A DNA stretch of 15,736 bases from JANNRR01 sp031401675 (GCA_031401675.1 JANNRR010000006.1:1-15736); one strand, 5' to 3'; counted from the first letter of the stretch, positions 7,709 to 14,869 are shown. Notes: a model not told the origin generated them from the sequence alone. Translations and numbers: made by a program.

Positions 7709-7850
7709 ATGGTCCCCCTGCCGCCTTTCTGGCGCTGTAGGGGATTTCGCCCGGCCTATCCAGCAATTTCCGCCAACCGCCGGGCCGGGATGGCGGGTTG
7801 ACAGTTCCGCCCGGTCGCCCAAGGGTGCAGCCCGGACCAGTGAGGGGCAG

Positions 7851-8804
7851 ATGGCGCGCAAGGACAGGCTGGACATGCCGGGTGTCGGGCTCCTGATCGC
7901 TGTATCGCTGCTGTTCGCCTTCAACCAGGTGGTGGTCAAATGGGTCAATCAGGGCCTGCAGCCGGTGTTCTTTGCCGGGCTGCGCTCGGCGGGTGCTGTG
8001 GTCTGCATTTGGGGCTGGATGCTGTGGAACGGCCGCCCGCTGCGGTTTCTGCCCGGAACCATCGGGGCCGGGCTGCCGATGGGGCTGGTGTTCGGGGCCG
8101 AGTTTCTGCTGTTGTTTCTGGCACTTGACCTGACCACCGTGGTGCGCACCGCGATTCTGTTCTACACCATGCCGGTCTGGCTGGCGCTGGCCGCCCATGT
8201 CGGTCTGCCGGGCGAGCGGCTGACGCGAACCAGATCGCTTGGGCTGGCGCTGGCCTTTGCCGGCGTGGTCTGGGCGATCGTCTCGCGTGGCGATGCCGGG
8301 CAAGGCAGCCTGATCGGCGATCTGTTCGCACTCGTGGCGGCGATGTGCTGGGCCGGCACCGCCTTCATGGCCCGCGCTTCGGCGATGCGCCGGGTCCTGC
8401 CGGAAATGCAGCTGTTCTGGATGGTGCTGGTCTCGGGTGTCGTGCTGCTGGCGCTGTCACCCTTGTTCGGGCCGATCCTGCGCGACTGGCAGCCGGTCTA
8501 TCTGGTCGGGGTGGTGTTCCAGATCGTGGTGGTGGTGACCGGCGGCTTCATCCTGTGGCTGTGGCTCCTGTCGGCCTATCCGGCAGCCGGGGTCGCCAGC
8601 TTCAGCTTCCTGACGCCGGTGTTCGGGGTCGGGCTCGGGTGGCTTTTGCTGGGCGAAGCGGCAGGCCCGGGCGTTCTGGCCGCGGCCACACTGGTGGCGG
8701 CCGGACTGATCTTGATCAACCGCCCGCCAAGACCGGCGGCCGCTGCCGCTCAGGCCGGCGCTGCCGCCGCAACCAGCGTCACATCGGCCCAGACCGGCAG
8801 ATGA
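7851..8804 (+). CDS. EamA/DMT-family transporter (second)
   Basis: A 317-residue inner-membrane protein with two EamA repeats and about ten hydrophobic helices. Readable landmarks are the LLFAFNQVVVKWVNQGLQP opening and the TTVVRTAILFYTMPVW segment, characteristic of EamA repeat one. RSLGLALAFAGVVWAI ends the first half. In the second half, AYPAAGVASFSFLTPVFGVGLGWLLLGE is followed by a last helix and an alanine-rich tail. The substrate is unknown. The ATG has GAGGGG immediately upstream. The gene is divergent from fur across 142 nt, and its final 55 bp overlap the 3' end of the convergent EEP-family gene, so the Ala-rich tail is encoded opposite that gene's C-terminus. It differs clearly from the EamA protein at 6379-7281 and is not a recent duplication. 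Confidence 0.91.
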   Translation: MARKDRLDMPGVGLLIAVSLLFAFNQVVVKWVNQGLQPVFFAGLRSAGAVVCIWGWMLWNGRPLRFLPGTIGAGLPMGLVFGAEFLLLFLALDLTTVVRTAILFYTMPVWLALAAHVGLPGERLTRTRSLGLALAFAGVVWAIVSRGDAGQGSLIGDLFALVAAMCWAGTAFMARASAMRRVLPEMQLFWMVLVSGVVLLALSPLFGPILRDWQPVYLVGVVFQIVVVVTGGFILWLWLLSAYPAAGVASFSFLTPVFGVGLGWLLLGEAAGPGVLAAATLVAAGLILINRPPRPAAAAAQAGAAAATSVTSAQTGR

Positions 8805-9490
8805 TCCGACGCCCGCCGTGACAGGTCGGACACATGCACGCCGCTGGCGTTCAACTTCACCCCGGCACTGGCGGCAATCCGGTCCAGCGCCGCCAACCGC
8901 AACACCGAATGAAAGCTGCGCCCAGGGATGGCCATGGCAAAGCCGGGCAACTGCACCGATGTGGCGCGCGGTTGTGACCAGTCGTTGAAATCGCCCAGGA
9001 TCACGGTTGGCCCGAACGGGCGCGCCTGCAGCCATTCGGCAATATGCTGCAACTGGCGCAGCCGGTCGCGGCGCAACAGGCCCAGATGCACCGCCACCAC
9101 CCGCAGCCCGCGCCCGCGCCAGTGCAGATCGGCCACCAACGCGCCGCGCGGCTCCAGCGACGGCAGGTCCAGCCGGTGCACCGCGTCAACCGCGAACCCC
9201 TGTCGCACCAGCAGCGCGTTGCCATGCCAGCCGAGGCTGCGCGAGTTCGGCGCCAGCGACAACGGCACCAGATCCGACCCGCCCCGGATCGCCTCATGGC
9301 TCAGGGCCGCCGGCCGAACACCCAGCCGCCGGTCAGCCTCCTGCAGCGCCACGATATCGGCGCCGGTCTCGTTGATCACGTTCAGAATGCGTTCCGGGCG
9401 CCGCACCTGATCCAGCCCGACGCATTTGCGGATGTTGTAGCTGACCAGCCGCAGGCTTGCGCTGGTGCAGGTGGCGCTTTGATGCGGCAC
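8750..9490 (-). CDS. endonuclease/exonuclease/phosphatase family hydrolase
   Basis: A 246-residue metal-dependent phosphoesterase of the EEP (DNase I-like) superfamily. The active-site series is complete: N19 in VSYNIRKC, E51 in VALQEADRR, H135 in VAVHLG, D167 and N169 in LGDFNDW, D203 in ALDRI, and the terminal D229-H230 pair in SDHLPVWADV. There is no obvious secretion signal, so it is presumably cytosolic. Members act on nucleic acids, sugar phosphates or phospholipid head groups; the substrate cannot be chosen here. The start is GTG, supported by AGAGGA seven nt or so upstream. The gene is divergent from the membrane protein at 9540 (49 nt apart) and overlaps the EamA gene tail-to-tail by 55 bp. 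Confidence 0.9.
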   Translation of the reverse strand: MPHQSATCTSASLRLVSYNIRKCVGLDQVRRPERILNVINETGADIVALQEADRRLGVRPAALSHEAIRGGSDLVPLSLAPNSRSLGWHGNALLVRQGFAVDAVHRLDLPSLEPRGALVADLHWRGRGLRVVAVHLGLLRRDRLRQLQHIAEWLQARPFGPTVILGDFNDWSQPRATSVQLPGFAMAIPGRSFHSVLRLAALDRIAASAGVKLNASGVHVSDLSRRASDHLPVWADVTLVAAAAPA

Positions 9491-9539
9491 GGCTTTCCTC
9501 TAGGGTGATCGCGCAACCGGCGCAGTCAGCTTTCAACAG

Positions 9540-10190
9540 ATGGGAAGTCCCGCTATTCCGGGCAAGAACCCCCTTGTCATGATTATCCGTGGTGCCCTGA
9601 TCATCGAAATGGTCGCGGCGGCCTGGTCGGGTCACTGGCCGATGGTGTTCGTCGCGCTGACGACGCTGTTTGCCACCCTGCTGCCGTTCGTGTTCGAGCG
9701 CAGCCTCGGGGTCAAGTTACCGCTCAGCTTCATTGCCGCTATCGTGGTGTTTCTGTACGCCACGCTGTTTCTGGGCGAGGCGATGGATTTCTACAACCGC
9801 TTCTGGTGGTGGGACAAGCTCTTGCACGGCGGTTCGGCCATCGGCTTCGGCATGATCGGCTTTGTCGTGGTCTTCATGTTGTTCGAGGGCGACCGCTATG
9901 CCGCCCCGGCGCTGGCCATAGCCTTGTTCGGGTTCTGCTTTGCCGTCATGGTCGGATCGGTATGGGAAGTGATCGAGTTTGCCGCCGATCAGCTTTTCGG
10001 CCTCAACATGCAGAAATCCGGTCTGGTCGACACCATGTGGGATATCATCGCCAACATGCTGGGCGCGGCTGTCGGTGCAGCCGCCGGGTATTTCTATCTG
10101 ACCGGCAAGAATGCCACCGGAATTGCCGGGGTGATCCGCCGTTTTGTACTGGACAACCGCCGCCTGTTTCGGAAGAACCGCGACGGATAG
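9540..10190 (+). CDS. small polytopic membrane protein, YjdF/DUF2238-like pattern
   Basis: A 216-residue membrane protein that I cannot name with certainty. Five to six hydrophobic segments are visible (about 13-30, 34-52, 61-79, 98-115, 121-140 and 166-187), and the C-terminus is basic (RRFVLDNRRLFRKNRDG), probably cytoplasmic. Polar residues sit at membrane borders in an ordered pattern: D92 and H96 in WWWDKLLHGG, E143 and E146 in VWEVIEF, and D164 and D168 in VDTMWDII. The spacing recalls the DUF2238/YjdF family, in which similar Asp/His/Glu residues recur; this assignment is by memory of the pattern and is inferential. Such residues could bind metal or form an active site. No clear Shine-Dalgarno precedes the ATG; an in-frame ATG at 9579 is an alternative. 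It is divergent from the EEP gene. Confidence 0.8.
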   Translation: MGSPAIPGKNPLVMIIRGALIIEMVAAAWSGHWPMVFVALTTLFATLLPFVFERSLGVKLPLSFIAAIVVFLYATLFLGEAMDFYNRFWWWDKLLHGGSAIGFGMIGFVVVFMLFEGDRYAAPALAIALFGFCFAVMVGSVWEVIEFAADQLFGLNMQKSGLVDTMWDIIANMLGAAVGAAAGYFYLTGKNATGIAGVIRRFVLDNRRLFRKNRDG

Positions 10191-10203
10191 CTGCGGTCGA
10201 TGC

Positions 10204-10274
10204 ATTCATTCAGATTGATAAAGCTTTAACGCGGAAATTTTTACTTAGTAATATCAAATGTTTGACAAGTTGTC
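10204..10274. other. AT-rich intergenic island with small palindromes
   Basis: Between the convergent 3' ends of the membrane protein gene and selO lies a stretch that is much richer in A/T than anything else in the window. It holds a perfect 10-bp palindrome TAAAGCTTTA (10219-10228) and an 11-nt inverted repeat GACAAGTTGTC (10264-10274). A further TGTCC/GGACA pair with a 6-nt loop follows at 10271-10286. A TTGATA at 10215 resembles a -35 box but has no good -10 at proper spacing. There is no convincing intrinsic terminator for either gene. The role is unknown. Confidence 0.5.
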
Positions 10275-10293
10275 CGAGTCTGGACACCGGGCG

Positions 10294-11721
10294 TCAGGTC
10301 CCGCAGAACGTCTGCCGCACCACCTGATCCGGCCAGGGCGCGGCCTGCAAATCCTCGGCCCCGGGCTGATCCTCGAACGGTCGCGCCAGCACCGCAACCA
10401 GCCGCTCGAACGGCCCGTACTCCCCCAGAACCGCCGCCTCGATCACCGCCTGAACCTTATGATTGCGCGGGATAAAGGCCGGGTTGGCTGCCTTCAGCCG
10501 GGCTTCCAACCCGTCCGGCTCCCCCGCCAGCCGCGCCCGCCAGCCCGCCTCCCATCCATCATATGCCGGCGGCCCGGTAAACTCGTCCCGCGCCGTGCCG
10601 TCCGCCAGCCCGCGAAACACCCGGGTGAAATCCGCCGCCTGCGCCGCCATCCGTTCCAGCAGATCCTCGATCAGAGCAAGATCCCCCGCCTCGGCCCGCA
10701 CCAGCCCCAGCTTGGCGCGGAACCGCGTCAGCCAAGCCGCCTGATAAAGATCGGCAAAACCGTGCACCGCCGCCGTCGCCGCCTCGATCGCCGCATTCTT
10801 TTCCCCCATCAGCGGCAACAGACAAGTGGCGAACTGCGCCAGATTCCACACCGCGATCTGCGGCTGGTTGGCATAGGCGTAACGGCCGAACTGGTCGATC
10901 GAGGAAAACACTGTGTCGGGATGGTAAGCATCCATGAAGGCGCAGGGACCGTAATCGATCGTCTCGCCGCCGACATGGCAGTTGTCGGTGTTCATCACCC
11001 CGTGAATGAAACCCAACCCCATCCACTGCGCGATCAGACCCGCTTGCGCCGCCACCGCCGCCTGCAGCACACCCAGCGGTCCCACGGCGGAGGAAAAGTG
11101 CCGAAGCCGGACCTGATCCAGCAGTATCTGCAGCGCCTCCTCGTCCCCCCGCGCCGCGAAATACTGGAATGTCCCGACCCGGATATGGCTGGAGGCCACC
11201 CGGGTCAGCACCGCCCCCGGATAGCGATCCTCGCGGTACACCCATTCGCCGGTGGTCACCGCCGCCAGCGCCCGCGTGGTCGGCACCCCAAGCGCATGCA
11301 TGGCTTCGGACACGATATATTCGCGCAGCACCGGCCCGACCCAGGCCCGCCCGTCGCCGCGCCGCGACCACGGCGTCGGCCCGGAGCCTTTCAGCTGGAT
11401 GTCACGCCGCATCCCGTCGCGGTCCAGCACTTCACCCAAAAGGATCGCCCGCCCGTCCCCCAACTGCGGCGACCAGCCACCGAACTGGTGCCCGGCATAG
11501 GCCTGCGCCAGCGGCTCAGCCCCGGGCGGCACGGCGTTCCCCGCCAGCATGGCCACGCCATCGGGCGATTCGAGGTCGGCGGGGTCCAGCCCCAGCTCGC
11601 GGGCCAGATCATGGTTGACCTTGATCAGGGCCGGGGCCGCCACCGGCGTCGGTGCCAACCTTGTGTAAAACCGCTCCGGCAACCCGGCATAGGAATTGTC
11701 GAACGCGATCCGCAGGGTCAT
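10294..11721 (-). CDS. selO: protein adenylyltransferase SelO (YdiU/UPF0061)
   Basis: A pseudokinase-fold enzyme that transfers AMP from ATP to Ser/Thr/Tyr of target proteins; the family is linked to redox homeostasis (established for SelO). The 475-residue product has the conserved start FDNSYAGLPERFY, AYAGHQFGGWSPQLGDGRA (74-92), the nucleotide-binding K111 in QLKGSGPTPWSRRGDGRA, and the catalytic block HGVMNTDN (240-247) with D256 in TIDYGP. It ends FCGT, so C473 stands near the C-terminus where E. coli has Cys-Ser-Ser and animal SELENOO has selenocysteine. The ATG at 11721 is chosen, with GGAAGGGA about 11 nt upstream; an in-frame GTG ten codons earlier is possible. The nucleoside hydrolase gene lies upstream on the same strand, separated by tandem palindromes. 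Confidence 0.96.
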   Translation of the reverse strand: MTLRIAFDNSYAGLPERFYTRLAPTPVAAPALIKVNHDLARELGLDPADLESPDGVAMLAGNAVPPGAEPLAQAYAGHQFGGWSPQLGDGRAILLGEVLDRDGMRRDIQLKGSGPTPWSRRGDGRAWVGPVLREYIVSEAMHALGVPTTRALAAVTTGEWVYREDRYPGAVLTRVASSHIRVGTFQYFAARGDEEALQILLDQVRLRHFSSAVGPLGVLQAAVAAQAGLIAQWMGLGFIHGVMNTDNCHVGGETIDYGPCAFMDAYHPDTVFSSIDQFGRYAYANQPQIAVWNLAQFATCLLPLMGEKNAAIEAATAAVHGFADLYQAAWLTRFRAKLGLVRAEAGDLALIEDLLERMAAQAADFTRVFRGLADGTARDEFTGPPAYDGWEAGWRARLAGEPDGLEARLKAANPAFIPRNHKVQAVIEAAVLGEYGPFERLVAVLARPFEDQPGAEDLQAAPWPDQVVRQTFCGT

Positions 11722-11766
11722 GGCTGAACCCGTCCCTTCCTGTCCCGTCACCTGAACCGGGAACCA

Positions 11767-11810
11767 AAAATTCTTCGAAGAATTTTCGCAAAATCCTTTG
11801 AAGGATTTTG
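11767..11810 (-). terminator. Tandem palindromes, possible terminator/dispersed repeat
   Basis: Two adjacent inverted repeats separated by 2 nt. 11767-11786 is a perfect 20-bp palindrome (arms AAAATTCTTC/GAAGAATTTT). 11789-11810 has 10-nt arms CAAAATCCTT/AAGGATTTTG around a TG centre. They begin 6 nt after the nucleoside hydrolase stop. In that reading direction the second stem ends in a run of five T, so weak intrinsic termination is plausible although the stems are A/T-rich. The similar architecture of the two, in a GC-rich genome, suggests a mobile or dispersed intergenic repeat unit. Confidence 0.6.
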
Positions 11811-11815
11811 GGTCT

Positions 11816-12757
11816 TCACAACCGGCCGATCCGCTCGGTCAGCAGCGCAAAGAAGCTTTCGGCCTGGACTGAACCCATGAACAGCGCGTTCGCCGGTCGC
11901 TTTGATACACGCCACCAGTCGGCAACCGTCATTCCCAGCGTGAACTCGCCCCTGGTCTCGATCTCGACATTGATGTGACGACCCTCGAACAGGTCCGGGC
12001 GCAGCAGATAGCCGATCACGCACGGGTCGTGTAGCGGCGCGCCGTGGCTGCCGTATTTCGCCGTGTCGAACCTTTCGAAAAAGTCGGTCCAGCTGGCGAC
12101 GGCGCGGCCGACCTCGGTGCCGGCCCCACGCATGCCTTCGACCCACAGTCGGCTGGTCAGGGCCTGATGCGTCACATCCAGCGGCATCACCACCAGCGGC
12201 ACACCTGAGCCGAACACCACCGCCGCCGCCTCGGGATCGACATAGATGTTGAATTCGGCGGCGGGCGTGATGTTGCCGACCTCGAAATAGGCCCCACCCA
12301 TCAACACCACTTCGGCCACCCGCGCCACCACATCGGGCGCACGCTGGAAGGCCGTGGCGATATTGGTCAGCGGCCCCAGGGGGCACAGCGTCACCGAACC
12401 GGCAGCATGGTCGCGCAACGTCTCGATGATGAAATCGACGCCATGCCGGTCCTGCAGCGGCAGCGTCGGGTCGGGCAGGGCGATGCCGTCCAGGCCGGTC
12501 TTGCCGTGCACATGTTCCGCCGTCACCAGCTTGCGCGACAAGGGCGTGTCGCAGCCGGCAAACACCGGAATGTCGCGCCGGCCGGCCAGTTCGCAGATCA
12601 TCCGCGCATTCTTCTGGGTCAGGGCCAGCGGCACGTTGCCCGCCACCGCTGTGATCCCCAGCACATCCAGTTCCGGGCTGGCCAGCGCCAGCAGGATCGC
12701 CACGGCATCGTCCTGCCCGGGGTCGGTATCGATGATGATCTTGCGCGGTGCGGTCAT
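11816..12757 (-). CDS. inosine/uridine-preferring nucleoside hydrolase family
   Basis: A 313-residue ribonucleoside N-glycosidase that splits nucleosides into base and ribose in salvage. The Ca2+-binding N-terminal signature DTDPGQDDA is at 10-18. Further family blocks follow: AVAGNVPLALTQKNA, CPLGPLTNIA (125-134), VVLMGGAYFEVGNITPAAEFNIYVDPEAA (split over 150-178) and H243-D244 in PLHDPCV, whose Asp completes the metal site in known structures. There is no signal peptide, so it is cytosolic. The purine or pyrimidine preference (RihA/B/C-like) cannot be set from these motifs. The ATG is supported by AAGGGAG. The gene lies 107 nt downstream of fbpA on the same strand and is followed by tandem palindromes. 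A functional tie to iron transport is not apparent. Confidence 0.95.
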   Translation of the reverse strand: MTAPRKIIIDTDPGQDDAVAILLALASPELDVLGITAVAGNVPLALTQKNARMICELAGRRDIPVFAGCDTPLSRKLVTAEHVHGKTGLDGIALPDPTLPLQDRHGVDFIIETLRDHAAGSVTLCPLGPLTNIATAFQRAPDVVARVAEVVLMGGAYFEVGNITPAAEFNIYVDPEAAAVVFGSGVPLVVMPLDVTHQALTSRLWVEGMRGAGTEVGRAVASWTDFFERFDTAKYGSHGAPLHDPCVIGYLLRPDLFEGRHINVEIETRGEFTLGMTVADWWRVSKRPANALFMGSVQAESFFALLTERIGRL

Positions 12758-12864
12758 CGGCAGCTCCCTTTGCCTTCACCAAAGCCCAGCCCCGCCGGTT
12801 TGTCCATGCCAAGACGAACGGACGCTGGTCGATCAAGGCCGCCGTCCTGCCGCCGCCGCCGCGT

Positions 12865-13887
12865 TCACCCGTCGAAATCGACCTCTTCCATCAGGCGCAG
12901 CGCTGCGGGCCGGTATTTGGCCAGTTCGTTCATGTTCAGGCTGTCGGGGGTGAACGGACCCCAGCTTTCCACTAGCGCCGAACGCGGCACCCCGGGTTTC
13001 ACCGGAAACTCGTGGTTGGTTTCGGCATAAATTCGCTGTGCCTCGTCCGACGACAGAAACTCCATCAACTGCAACGCCTGATCGCGGTTCGGGGCGGCCT
13101 TGGTCATTAGCACGCCCGAGACGTTGACATGGGTGCCGCCGTTCTCGAACACCGGAAACACGATGCGCACCGCGTCGGCCCAGGCGGTCTGGTCCGGATC
13201 GGCGCGCATCTGGCCCATGTAATAGGTGTTGCCCAGACTGATGTCGCACTCGCCGGCCCAGATCGATTTCACCTGATCGCGGTCGCCGCCATCGGGTTTC
13301 TTCGCCAGGTTAGCCTTCAACCCTTCGGCCCAGGCCTTGGCAGCGGCCTCGCCGTGATGCGTGATCATCGCCGACATCAGGCCAAGCGTATAGTCATGGG
13401 TGCCGGCGCGCGTGCAGATCCGGCCCCGCCATTTCGGATTGGCCAGATCCTCGTAAGTGGTGACCTCGCCATCGGCCACCCGCTCGGTGCTGGCAAAAAC
13501 GATGCGGGCGCGGTTGGTCAGCCCGTACCATTGCCCGTCGGGATCGCGGTCGGCGGGCGGGATGTTGGCGGTCAGAATGTCAGAGGTGACCGCCTGGGTC
13601 ACGCCCGCGTCAACCAACTGGCTCAGTCGCGCAATGTCCGAGGTCATCACCAGATCGGCGGGCGAGCGGTCGCCCTCGGCCACCAGCCGCTCGACCATGC
13701 CCTTGTCGACAAAGGCGACGTTGACGCCGATGCCGGTTGCGGCGGTAAAGGCGTCAAACAGCGGCTGCACCAGTTCTGGCTGGCGGTAAGAATAGACGTT
13801 GATCTCTGCGGCCCGCGCCGGGACGGCAAGGCCGCACAGCGCGGCCGAAATCAGGGCGGCCGAGATGGGGGTTGAACGGTGGAACAT
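12865..13887 (-). CDS. Fe(3+) ABC transporter periplasmic binding protein
   Basis: A 340-residue FbpA/FutA-type periplasmic ferric-ion binding protein. A Sec signal peptide spans about 1-26, with a hydrophobic core ISAALISAALCGLAV and cleavage after PARA. The mature protein begins AEINVYSYR, the standard opening of the family, with Y32/Y34 near the usual N-terminal iron-site tyrosine. The tandem tyrosines Y222-Y223 in GNTYYMGQM match the principal Fe(3+) ligands. The ATG is preceded by AAGGAG. It has its own promoter with two related inverted repeats. No permease or ATPase gene follows; the next gene is a nucleoside hydrolase, so partner subunits must lie elsewhere. The mazG stop is 72 nt upstream. 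The family is sure; iron specificity is inferred from the tyrosines. Confidence 0.94.
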   Translation of the reverse strand: MFHRSTPISAALISAALCGLAVPARAAEINVYSYRQPELVQPLFDAFTAATGIGVNVAFVDKGMVERLVAEGDRSPADLVMTSDIARLSQLVDAGVTQAVTSDILTANIPPADRDPDGQWYGLTNRARIVFASTERVADGEVTTYEDLANPKWRGRICTRAGTHDYTLGLMSAMITHHGEAAAKAWAEGLKANLAKKPDGGDRDQVKSIWAGECDISLGNTYYMGQMRADPDQTAWADAVRIVFPVFENGGTHVNVSGVLMTKAAPNRDQALQLMEFLSSDEAQRIYAETNHEFPVKPGVPRSALVESWGPFTPDSLNMNELAKYRPAALRLMEEVDFDG

Positions 13888-13889
13888 GG

Positions 13890-13906
13890 TTGACTCCTTC
13901 AGTCAG
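13890..13906. promoter_or_regulatory. Putative operator 2 overlapping the fbpA-like ribosome site
   Basis: A 17-nt inverted repeat, TTGAC(T)...(A)GTCAG on the plus strand, that covers the AAGGAG Shine-Dalgarno of the iron-binding protein gene. It matches the upstream site at 13926-13942 in 12 of 17 positions with the same arm spacing; the centres are 36 nt apart. The repetition of one pattern suggests a shared regulator rather than chance. Confidence 0.5.
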
Positions 13907-13918
13907 GTATTTCCCTAC

Positions 13919-13947
13919 CTTAAAGCTGACAGTTTCTGTCAGGTCAA
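13919..13947 (-). promoter_or_regulatory. Sigma-70-type promoter of the Fe(3+)-binding protein gene
   Basis: On the minus strand, TTGACC (-35, 13947-13942) and TTTAAG (-10, 13924-13919) are separated by exactly 17 nt. Transcription would start near 13912, about 25 nt before the ATG. The -35 is near-consensus, the -10 only fair. The spacer is almost filled by a palindrome, fitting a repressible promoter. Confidence 0.55.
13926..13942. promoter_or_regulatory. Putative iron-responsive operator 1
   Basis: A perfect inverted repeat CTGACAG-TTT-CTGTCAG placed between the -35 and -10 of the fbpA-like promoter, where a bound dimer would block RNA polymerase. Rhodobacteraceae are known to have an iron-regulatory motif (the 'Iron-Rhodo-box', attributed to an IscR-type regulator); I recall a TGAC...GTCA-like form but cannot verify the match. 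Regulation by iron is inferred from the gene it controls. Confidence 0.6.
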
Positions 13948-13959
13948 TACCATATGATT

Positions 13960-14805
13960 TCACTCGGATAACTTTGCTCTACGCTCGGCCGCCTTGGCCG
14001 CATTCCACAGTGCGTCCATTTCGGCCAGATCGGACTGTTCGGGGCGCTTGCCCATCGCTGAAAGAGCGACCTCTACAGAACTGAACCGGCGGGTGAATTT
14101 GGCATTGGTCCGCCGCAGCGCCGCCTCGGGGTCCAGCTTCAGGTGCCGCGCCAGATTGGCCATGACGAACATCAGATCGCCAAACTCGTCCTCGACTTCG
14201 TCTCGGGTCAGCCGGTCGCGGGCCTCGACCAGTTCGCGCGCCTCTTCCGCGATCTTGCCGATCACCTCGTCGGTGGAGGGCCAGTCGAAACCGACTCGCG
14301 CCGCCCGGCTTTGCAGCTTGACCGCCCGCGTCAGCGCCGGCAGACCGGTGGCCACTCCGTCCAGCGTCCCGCCTTCGGCCCGGCCGGCCCGCTCAGCCGC
14401 CTTGGTCGCCTCCCAGTCGGCAGTCTGCTGCTCCGGGCTCTTGTCACGACTGGTGCTGCCGAACACATGCGGATGCCGCGCCACCATCTTGTCGGCGATC
14501 ACCCGCACCACCCCGGCAAAGCCGAAGTGCCCGGCCTCTGCCGCCATTTGCGCGTGATAGACAGTCTGCAGCAGCAGATCGCCCAACTCGCCTTGCAGAT
14601 CACCCCAGGCCTGCCGTTCGATTGCATCGGCCACCTCGTACGCCTCTTCGATGGTGTAGGGGGCAATCGAGCCGAAATCCTGCACCAGATCCCACGGGCA
14701 ACCCGACACCGGGTCGCGCAGCCGCGCCATAATCTCCAGCAGCCGTTCGATGCCGGCGTCGGGATCGTGAACCAGCCGATCGCTGGCCGCCCGGTCATTG
14801 GTCAT
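13960..14805 (-). CDS. mazG: nucleoside triphosphate pyrophosphohydrolase MazG
   Basis: A 281-residue NTP pyrophosphatase that hydrolyses (d)NTPs to the monophosphate and PPi, cleaning the nucleotide pool. Two tandem MazG helical domains are visible. The first has EEAYE (53-57) with ELGD (73-76), preceded by the strongly conserved RLRDPVSGCPWDLVQDF (28-44). The second has EEARE (187-191) and EDEFGDLMF (205-213). These acidic clusters bind Mg2+. The C-terminal NAKFTRRF is also typical. The length is close to that of E. coli MazG. The frame is open for 35 codons upstream, but that region overlaps the divergent amidohydrolase start; the ATG of MTNDRAAS is chosen although its ribosome site is weak. 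Another ATG five nt upstream is out of frame and stops at once. The iron-binding protein gene lies downstream on the same strand under its own promoter. Confidence 0.96.
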   Translation of the reverse strand: MTNDRAASDRLVHDPDAGIERLLEIMARLRDPVSGCPWDLVQDFGSIAPYTIEEAYEVADAIERQAWGDLQGELGDLLLQTVYHAQMAAEAGHFGFAGVVRVIADKMVARHPHVFGSTSRDKSPEQQTADWEATKAAERAGRAEGGTLDGVATGLPALTRAVKLQSRAARVGFDWPSTDEVIGKIAEEARELVEARDRLTRDEVEDEFGDLMFVMANLARHLKLDPEAALRRTNAKFTRRFSSVEVALSAMGKRPEQSDLAEMDALWNAAKAAERRAKLSE

Positions 14806-14869
14806 TGCATCGGCCCCCGCTTTGCGATGATCTGGCCGCAATAGCCGCGAACCGCCCCCGGAGTCCACG

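Noticed and set aside
7798..7803. TTGACA upstream of the plus-strand EamA gene as a -35 box
   Set aside because: No acceptable -10 hexamer at 16-18 nt (AAGGGT only), so a promoter is not claimed.
6379..8804. The two EamA genes as a duplication
   Set aside because: Their sequences share only family-level motifs and lie on opposite strands around fur.
10258..11727. 489-codon plus-strand open frame opposite selO
   Set aside because: Antisense shadow of a fully conserved selO; Arg/Pro/His-rich composition.
11748..12836. 362-codon minus-strand frame overlapping the nucleoside hydrolase
   Set aside because: Different frame of the same DNA; the nucleoside hydrolase frame has the DTDPGQDDA and HDP motifs and a good ribosome site.
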